Source: Liolophura sinensis
Taxonomy: Eukaryota; Mollusca; Polyplacophora; Chitonida; Chitonidae
Direction of reading: 5' to 3'
Assembly: GCF_032854445.1 (NCBI RefSeq)
Contig: NW_027018313.1
Coordinates: 1 to 43,342 of the forward strand
Length of the DNA: 43,342 bases
Shown: piece after piece, positions 36,298 through 43,342 of the stretch
How the letters are laid out: each line of letters starts with the position of its first letter
How positions within the stretch are numbered: position 1 is the stretch's first letter
Notes under the pieces: generated by a model
The model's database searches: none
What the model saw: only the letters and a program-made list of their open reading frames with translations
What the model was told of the DNA's origin: nothing
Position numbers and translations under genes: made by a program

Positions 36298-36847
36298 GAC
36301 GTCTTCTGGGCTACCAAAGGGCACATAACTTATAGTCAAAAGTTGATTATAGTAATGACCAGTCGCGATGGTACATAGTACAGTGTAGCCGATTTCAATT
36401 AACAAAAAGACCAGGCAAAAATGCAAAAGTGGAAAAACTGTTCCACGTGCTGCTGGTAAGAGGCTAATCCGACGTATTTTTTTGACGAGAAATCGAATGG
36501 TGCAAACCGCGTTGCTCTCTGACCAATACATTTGGCTGTAGCGACAATTGAATGATCATTGATGACAACATCACTTGCTAGAAACGGCTCTTACTCATGG
36601 AAACCAGGGAAATTTGCAATTTTTTAAACAGCTGCCGATGCCTGACCCAATTCCGCATCTTTTGGCACCTTATTGATGTGGGTCAGTGTTTAATTGTACT
36701 TTCTACAGCAGACTGTATCTAGTACTTTGTGTTTTTTATGTACAAATGGTGTGGTTTTTCTACACGTAGATAAAGACATTGAGATTGTCTTGGAATTAGA
36801 AGTAAGACAATTGCTGGGTGAGTTAATTGGGCTTAGCCCAAAGATTT
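36298..36847 (+). repeat. Satellite monomer 67, class A
   Basis: 550 bp. Twin of unit 56 but tagcgac; private ccacgtgc, cttgctag and actcatgg. Confidence 0.95.
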
Positions 36848-37398
36848 GACGTCTTCTGGGGTACCAAAGGGCACATAACTTATAGTCAAAAGTTGAATAT
36901 AGTAAATGACCAGTCGCGATGATACATAGTACAGTGTAGCCGATTTCAATTAACAAAAAGAGCAGGCAAAAATGCAAAATTAGAAAAACTGTTCCAGTGC
37001 TGCTGTTAAGGAGCTAATCCGACGTATTTTTTGACGAGAATCGAATGGTGCAAACCGCGTTGCTCTCCGACCAATACTTTTGGCTGTAGCGACAATTGAA
37101 TGATCATTGATGACAACATCACGTGCCTAACAACGGCTCTTACTCCATGGAAACCAGGGAAATTTGCAATTTTTTAAACAGCTGCCGATGCCTGGCCCAA
37201 TTCCGCATCTTTTGGCACCTTATTGATGTGGGTCAGTGTTCAATTGTACTTTTTTACAGCAGACTGTATCTAGTACTTTGTGTTTTTTATGTACAAATGG
37301 TGTGGTTTTTCTACACGTAGATAAAGACATTGAGATTGTCTTGGACTTAGAAGTAAGACAATTGCTGGGTGAGTTAAATGGGCTTAGCCAAAAGATTT
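36848..37398 (+). repeat. Satellite monomer 68, class V
   Basis: 551 bp. Like unit 57 with gagcagg and ctgttaagg; ends agccaaaag. Confidence 0.95.
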
Positions 37399-37949
37399 GA
37401 CGTCTTCTGGGCTACCAAAGGGCACATAACTTATAGTCAAAAGTTGAATATAGTAATGACCAGTCCGCGATGGTACATAGTACAGTGTAGCCGATTTCAA
37501 TTAACAAAAAGACCAGGCAAAAATGCAAAAGTGGAAAAACTGTTCCAGTGCTGCTGGTAAGGAGCTAATCCGACCGTATTTTTTGACGAGAAATCGAATG
37601 GTGCAAACCGCGTTGCTCTCTGACCAATACTTTTGGCTGTAGCGACAATTGAATGATCATTGATGACAACATCACGTGCCTAGAAACGGCTCTTACTCCA
37701 TGGAAACCAGGGAAATTTGCAATTTTTTAAACAGCTGCCGATGCCTGGCCCAATTCCGCATCTTTTGGCACTTATTGATGTGGGTCAGTGTTCAATTGTA
37801 CTTTTTACAGCAGACTGTATCTAGTACTTTGTGTTTTTTATGTACAAATGGTGTGGTTTTTCTACACGTAGATAAAGACATTGAGATTGTCTTGGACTTA
37901 GAAGTAAGACAATTGCTGGATGAGTTAAATGGGCTTAGCCCAAAGATTT
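37399..37949 (+). repeat. Satellite monomer 69, class W
   Basis: 551 bp. tctctgacc, ctggatgag; private gtccgcg and cgaccgt. Confidence 0.95.
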
Positions 37950-38499
37950 GACGTCTTCTGGGGTACAAAGGGCACATAAACTTATAGTCAAAAGTTGAAT
38001 GTAGTAATGTCTAGTCGCGATGGTACATAGTAACAGTGTAGCCGAATTCAATTAACAAAAAGACCAGGCAAAAATGCAAAAGTGGAAAAACTGTTCCAGT
38101 GCTGCTGGTAAGATACTAATCGACGTATTTTGTGACGGAAAATCGAATGGTGCAAACCGCGTTGCTCTCCGACCAATACTTTTGGCTGTAGCGACAATTG
38201 AATGATCATTGATGACAACATCACGTGCCTAACAACAGTTCTTACTCCATGGAAACCAGGGAAATTTGCAATTTTTTAAACAGCTGCCGATGCCTGGCTA
38301 AATTCCGCATCTTTTGGCACCTTATTGATGTGGGTCAGTGTTCAATTGTACTTTTTACAGCAGACTGTATCTAGTACTTTGTGTTTTTTATGTACAAATG
38401 GTGTGGTTTTTCTACACGTAGATATAGACAATTGAGATTGTCTTCGACCTAGAAATAAGACAATTGCTGGATGAGTTAAATGGGCTTAGCCAAAGATTT
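37950..38499 (+). repeat. Satellite monomer 70, class X
   Basis: 550 bp. gaatgtag, tggcta; private ggtacaaag, gtaacag and aatcgacg. Confidence 0.95.
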
Positions 38500-39050
38500 G
38501 ACGTCTTCTGGGGTGCCAAAGGGCACATAACTTATAGTCAAAAGTTGAATAAGTAATGTCTAGTCGCGATGGTACATAGTACAGTGTAGCCGAATTCAAT
38601 TAACAAAAAGACCAGGCAAAAATGCAAAAGTGGAAAAAACTGTTCCAGTGCTGCTGGTAAGATACTAATCCGACGTAATTTGTGACGGAAAATCGAATGG
38701 TGCAAACCGCGTTGCTCTCCGACCAATACTTTTGGCTGTAGCGACAATTGAATGATCATTGATGACAACATCACGTGCCTAACAACGGCTCTTACTCCAT
38801 GGAAACCAGGGAAATTTGCAATTTTTTAAAACAGCTGCCGATGCCTGGCCCAATTCCGCATCTTTTGGCACCTTATTGATGTGGGTCAGTGTTCAATTGT
38901 ACTTTTTACAGCAGACTGTATCTAGTACTTTGTGTTTTTTATGTACAAATGGTGTGGTTTTTCTACACGTAGATAAAGACATTGAGATTGTCTTGGACTT
39001 AGAAGTAAGACAATTGCTGGGTGAGTTAATTGGGCTTAGCCCAAAGATTT
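38500..39050 (+). repeat. Satellite monomer 71, class Y (chimeric)
   Basis: 551 bp. Private gaataagtaatg; ends gttaattggg. Confidence 0.95.
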
Positions 39051-39599
39051 GACGTCTTCTGGGGTACCAAAGGGCACATAACTTATAGTCAAAAGTTGAA
39101 TATAGTAATGACCAGTCGCGATGATACATAGTACAGTGTAGCCGATTTCATTAACAAAAGAGCAGGCAAAAATGCAAAATTAGAAAAACTGTTCCAGTGC
39201 TGCTGTTAAGGAGGCTAATCCGACGTATTTTTTGACGAGAAATCGAATGGTGCAAACCGCGTTGCTCTCCGACCAATACTTTTGGCTGTAGCGACAATTT
39301 GAATGATCATTGATGACAACAATCACGTGCCTAACAACGGCTCTTACTCCATGGAAACAGGGAAATTTGCAATTTTTTAAACAGCTGCGATGCCTGGCCC
39401 AATTCCGCATCTTTTGGCACCTTATTGATGTGGGTCAGTGTTCAATTGTACTTTTTACAGCAGACTGTATCTAGTACTTTGTGTTTTTTATGTACAAATG
39501 GTGTGGTTTTTCTACACGTAGATAAAGACATTGAGATTGTCTTGGACTTAGAAGTAAGACAATTGCTGGGTGAGTTAAATGGGCTTAGCCAAAAGATTT
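39051..39599 (+). repeat. Satellite monomer 72, class V
   Basis: 549 bp. gatgatac, aaattag, ctgttaagg as in unit 68; several private indels. Confidence 0.95.
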
Positions 39600-40152
39600 G
39601 ACGTCTTCTGGGCTACCAAAGGGCACATAACTTATAGTCAAAAGTTGAATATAGTAATGACCAGTCGCGATGGTACATAGTACAGTGTAGCCGATTTCAA
39701 TTAACAAAAAGACCAGGCAAAAATGCAAAAGTGGAAAAAACTGTTCCAGTGCTGCTGGTAAGGAGCTAATCCGACGTAATTTTTGACGAGAAATCGAATG
39801 GTGCAAACCGCGTTGCTCTCTGACCAATACTTTTGGCTGTAGCGACAATTGAATGATCATTGATGACAACATCACGTGCCTAGAAACGGCTCTTACTCCA
39901 TGGAAACCAGGGAAATTTGCAATTTTTTAAACAGCTGCCGATGCCTGGCCCAATTCCGCATCTTTTGGCACCTTATTGATGTGGGTCAGTGTTCAATTGT
40001 ACTTTTTACAGCAGACTGTATCTAGTACTTTGTGTTTTTTATGTACAAATGGTGTGGTTTTTCTACACGTAGATAAAGACATTGAGATTGTCTTGGACTT
40101 AGAAGTAAGGACAATTGCTGGATGAGTTAAAATGGGCTTAGCCCAAAGATTT
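39600..40152 (+). repeat. Satellite monomer 73, class W
   Basis: 553 bp. Twin of unit 69; private aaggacaatt and ttaaaatgg. Confidence 0.95.
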
Positions 40153-40702
40153 GACGTCTTCTGGGGTACCAAAGGGCACATAACTTATAGTCAAAAGTTG
40201 AATGTAGTAATGTCTAGTCGCGATGGTACATAGTACAGTGTAGCGAATTCAATTAACAAAAGACCAGGCAAAAATGCAAAAGTGGAAAAACTGTTCCAGT
40301 GCTGCTGGTAAGATACTAATCCGACGTATATTTGTGACGGAAAATCGAATGGTGCAAACCGCGTTGCTCTCCGACCAATACTTTTGGCTGTAGCGACAAT
40401 TGAATGATCATTGATGACAACATCACGTGCCTAACAACAGTTCTTACTCCATGGAAACCAGGGAAATTTGCAATTTTTTAAACAGCTGCCGATGCCTGGC
40501 TAAAATTCCGCATCTTTTGGCACCTTATTGATGTGGGTCAGTGTTCAATTGTACTTTTTACAGCAGACTGTATCTAGTACTTTGTGTTTTTTATGTACAA
40601 ATGGTGTGGTTTTCTACACGTAGATATAGACATTGAGATTGTCTTCGACCTAGAAATAAGACAATTGCTGGATGAGTATAAATGGGCTTAGCCCAAAGAT
40701 TT
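40153..40702 (+). repeat. Satellite monomer 74, class X
   Basis: 550 bp. tggcta as in unit 70; private cgtatatttg and gagtataaatg. Confidence 0.95.
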
Positions 40703-41256
40703 GACGTCTTCTGGGGTGCCAAAGGGCACATAACTTATAGTCAAAAGTTTGATATAGTAATGTCTAGTCGCGATGGTACATAGTACAGTGTAGCCGAATT
40801 CAATTAACAAAAAGACCAGGCAAAAATGCAAAAGTGGAAAAACTGTTTCCAGTGCTGCTGGTAAGATACTAATCCGACGTATTTTGTGACGGAAAATCGA
40901 ATGGTGCAAACCGCGTTGCTCTCCGACCAATACTTTTTGGCTGTAGCGACAATTGAATGATCATTGATGACAACATCACGTGCCTAAACAACGGCTCTTA
41001 CTCCATGGAAACCAGGGAAATTTGCAATTTTTTAAACAGCTGCCGATGCCTGGCCCAACTTCCGCATCTTTTGGCACCTTATTGATGTGGGTCAGTGTTC
41101 AATTGTACTTTTTACAGCAGACTGTATCTAGTACTTTGTGTTTTTTATGTACAAATGGTGTGGTTTTTCTACACGTAGATAAAGACATTTGAGATTGTCT
41201 TGGACTTAGAAGTAAGACAATTGCTGGGTGAGTTAAATGGCTAAGCCCAAAGATTT
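40703..41256 (+). repeat. Satellite monomer 75, class Y (chimeric)
   Basis: 554 bp. Private gtttgatatag, gtttccag and cctaaacaac. Confidence 0.95.
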
Positions 41257-41805
41257 GACGTCTTCTGGGGTACCAAAGGGCACATAACTTATAGTCAAAA
41301 GTTGAATATAGTAATGACCAGTCGCGATGGTACATAGTACAGTGTAGCCGATTTCAATTAACAAAAAGACCAGGCAAAAATGCAAAAGTGGAAAAACTTT
41401 TCCAGTGCTGCTGGTAAGGAGCTAATCCGACGTATTTTTTGACGAGAAATCGAATGGTGCAAACCGCGTTGCTCTCCGACCAATACATTTGGCTGTAGCG
41501 ACAATTGAATGATCATTGATGACAACATCACTTGCTAGAAACGGCTCTTACTCCATGGAAACCAGGGAAATTTGCAATTTTTAAACAGCTGCCGATGCCT
41601 GACCCAATTCCGCATCTTTTGGCACCTTATTGATGTGGGTCAGTGTTCAAATTGTACTTTTTACAGCAGACTGTATCTAGTACTTTGTGTTTTTTATGTA
41701 CAAATGGTGTGGTTTTTCTACACGTAGATATAGACATTGAGATTGTCTTGGACTTAGAAGTAAGACAATTGCTGGGTGAGTTAAATGGGCTTAGCCCAAA
41801 GATTT
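41257..41805 (+). repeat. Satellite monomer 76, class B
   Basis: 549 bp. aacttttcc, but with the ctggggtacc start. Confidence 0.95.
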
Positions 41806-42355
41806 GACGTCTTCTGGGCTACCAAAGGGCACATAACTTATAGTCAAAAGTTGATTATAGTAATGACCAGTCGCGATGGTACATAGTACAGTGTAGCCGA
41901 TTTTCAATTACAAAAAGACCAGGCAAAAAATGCAAAAGTGGAAAACTGTCCAGTGCTGCTGGTAAGAGGCTAATCCGACGTATTTTTTGACGAGAAATCG
42001 AATGGTGCAAACCGCGTTGCTCTCCGACCAATACATTTGGCTGTAGCGACAATTGAATGATTCATTGATGACAACATCACTTGCCTAGAAACGCTCTTAC
42101 TCCATGGAAACCAGGGAAATTTGCAATTTTTTAAACAGCTGCCGATGCCTGACCCAATTCCGCATCTTTTGGCACCTTATTGATGTGGGTCAGTGTTCAA
42201 TTGTACTTTTTACAGCAGACTGTATCTAGTACTTTGTGTTTTTTATGTACAAATGGTGTGGTTTTTTCTACACGTAGATATAGACATTGAGATTGTCTTG
42301 GACTTAGAAGTAAGACAATTGCTGGGTGAGTTAAATGGGCTTAGCCCAAAGATTT
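41806..42355 (+). repeat. Satellite monomer 77, class A
   Basis: 550 bp. gattatag; gtgttcaatt and gatatag as in B. Private gaaaactgtcc. Confidence 0.94.
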
Positions 42356-42915
42356 GACGTCTTCTGGGCTACCAAAGGGCACATAACTTATAGTCAAAAA
42401 GTTGATTATAGTAATGACCAGTCGCGGATGGTACATAGTACAGTGTAGCCGATTTCAATTAACAAAAAGACCAGGCAAAAAATGCAAAAGTGGAAAAACT
42501 GTTCCAGTGCTGCTGGTAAGAGGCTAATCGGACGTATTTTTTGACGAGAAAATCGAATGGTGCAAACCGCGTTGCTCTCCGACCAATACTTTTGGCTGTA
42601 GCGACAATTGAAATGATCAATTGATGACAACATCACGTGCCTAACAACGGCTCTTACTCCATGGAAACCAGGGAAATTTGCAATTTTTTTAAACAGCTGC
42701 CGATGCCTGGCCCCAATTCCGCATCTTTTGGCACCTTATTGATGTGGGTCAGTGTTCAATTGTACTTTTTACAGCAGACTGTATCTAGTACTTTGTGTTT
42801 TTTATGTACAAATGGTGTGGTTTTTCTACACGTAGATAAAGACATTGAGATTGTCCTTGGACTTAGAAGTAACACAATTGCTGGTTGAGTTTAAATGGGC
42901 TTAGCCCAAAGATTT
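42356..42915 (+). repeat. Satellite monomer 78, V-like
   Basis: 560 bp, the longest unit, from many single-base insertions. gattatag and ggtaagagg front, cctaacaacggctc back. Confidence 0.93.
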
Positions 42916-43342
42916 GACGTCTTCTGGGGTACCAAAGGGCACATAACTTATAGTCAAAAGTTGAATATAGTAATGACCAGTCGCGATGGTACCATAGTTA
43001 CAGTGTAGCCGATTCAATTAACAAAAAGAGCAGGCAAAAAATGCAAAAGTGGAAAAAACTGTTCCAGTGCTGCTGGTAAGAGGCTAATCCGACGTATTTT
43101 GTGACGAGAAATCGAATGGTGCAAACCGCGTTGCTCTCCGACCAATACTTTTGGCTGTAGCGACAATTGATTGATCATTGATGACAACATCACGTGCCTA
43201 GAAACGGCTCTTACTCCATGGAAACCAGGGGAAATTTGCAATTTTTTAAACAGCTGCCGATGCCTGACCCAATTCCGCATATTTTGGCACCTTATTGATG
43301 TGGGTCAGTGTTTACAATTGTACTTTTTTACAGCAGACTGTA
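42916..43342 (+). repeat. Satellite monomer 79, class Z, cut by window edge
   Basis: 427 bp present. attgattgatc, cacgtgcctag; tgaccc instead of the usual Z tggccc. Confidence 0.95.

Larger units (their letters stand above)
32442..37398 (+). repeat. 11-mer higher-order repeat, copy 2 (9 units)
   Basis: Units 60-68, order Z S W X Y Z B A V. It lies directly after copy 1 in register but lacks the duplicated A-V pair. Private differences include tcaggtc for gacgtc in unit 61 and tagtgcttt in unit 63. From about 36.44 kb single-base indels become frequent. Confidence 0.92.
37399..41256 (+). repeat. W-X-Y repeats: tetramer plus trimer
   Basis: Units 69-72 (W X Y V) are followed by units 73-75 (W X Y), 2,201 bp later. 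Both copies share tctctgacc in W, gaatgtag and tggcta in X, and the chimeric Y form. Unit 72 has the same gatgatac and aaattag marks as V57, V59 and V68, so this block was built from members of the 11-mer. Confidence 0.88.
1..43342. repeat. Satellite DNA array, 550-bp monomer, 79 units
   Basis: The gacgtcttctggg start motif recurs every 549-552 bases from position 6 to 42916, and the text between occurrences is the same sequence with scattered substitutions and short indels. All units have one orientation and there is no gap or unique spacer. Bases 1-5 are the tail of a preceding unit, and the right end is cut mid-unit, so the array extends beyond both edges. Many enzymes should cut about once per unit (AatII gacgtc, NruI tcgcga, NcoI ccatgg, PvuII cagctg), predicting a 550-bp ladder. 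Short open frames occur on both strands in the same places and differ between units by stops and frameshifts, so I call none a gene. Chromosomal location and host are not visible in the sequence. Confidence 0.98.

Noticed and set aside
1-43342. CRISPR array
   Set aside because: The repeat is 550 bp with no unique spacers.
1-43342. 5S rRNA, tRNA, U-snRNA or rDNA spacer repeat
   Set aside because: I see no 5S, U2 or U6 landmarks and no tRNA A/B box pair at workable spacing, and no rRNA gene lies in the window. An rDNA spacer subrepeat cannot be fully excluded without flanking sequence.
1-43342. Transposon or viral origin of the monomer
   Set aside because: No terminal inverted repeats, target-site duplications, polymerase or transposase motifs are visible in the unit. 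An ancient non-coding fragment cannot be excluded.

Overview
The whole 43,342-base window is one uninterrupted, head-to-tail satellite DNA array. I count 78 complete monomers and one cut by the right edge. Units are almost always 549-552 bp (range 542-560, mean 550.1), and all point the same way. I see no unique sequence, inserted transposon, rRNA, tRNA or believable protein gene anywhere. This points to a eukaryotic heterochromatic, centromeric or subtelomeric block. GC is about 40.5% in the one unit counted by hand (unit 2), with 16 CpGs (observed/expected about 0.7). CpG is therefore only mildly depleted, which fits an invertebrate or another lightly methylated genome better than a vertebrate. 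I cannot name the organism.

Monomer position 1 is set at the conserved gacgtc (AatII) site. Monomers fall into recurring classes, lettered here by shared variants: A (atacattt near 227, cacttgcctagaaac near 273, usually tgaccc near 347); B (A-like with aacttttcc near 140); C (atactttt, gaaacgg, gcaacttttt, tgaccc); P (seven-T run then aac near 325, gatggtcttcgacc near 490); Q (ttttttcaac, attaatgtggg, cctagaaaaaag); R (ctggaaagg where others have ctggtaag, atacattt); S (attgatgtcaac, later copies with ctactcc and acaccatgg); V (atactttt or atacattt with cctaacaacggctc); W (ggagctaatcc, cacgtgcctagaaac, usually ctggatgag); X (gtctagtcgcg, gaattcaa, aagatacta, tggcca, gatatag); Y (X-like front with ggtgcc); Z (attgattgatc with cacgtgcctagaaac).

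Read left to right the classes are: P A X P A V A Z S Q R Q R Q R P A V Z P A S Q R Z P A V S C S W X Y V S W X Y A V V V Z C S W (X/V) Z S W X Y Z B A V A V Z S W X Y Z B A V W X Y V W X Y B A V Z. The left 15 kb is dominated by P, A, Q, R and V in dimer and trimer modules. From about 15.4 kb rightward, S-W-X-Y modules take over. The clearest higher-order repeat is an 11-monomer block (26390-32441) followed directly by a 9-monomer version of itself (32442-37398), then two shortened W-X-Y blocks.

The biology visible here is array evolution: unequal crossover, gene-conversion chimeras, slippage deletions and one strongly conserved internal segment. No genes work together in this window. The right end (from about 36.4 kb) and 10.4-11.6 kb carry many private single-base indels that look more like uncorrected sequencing errors than biology.
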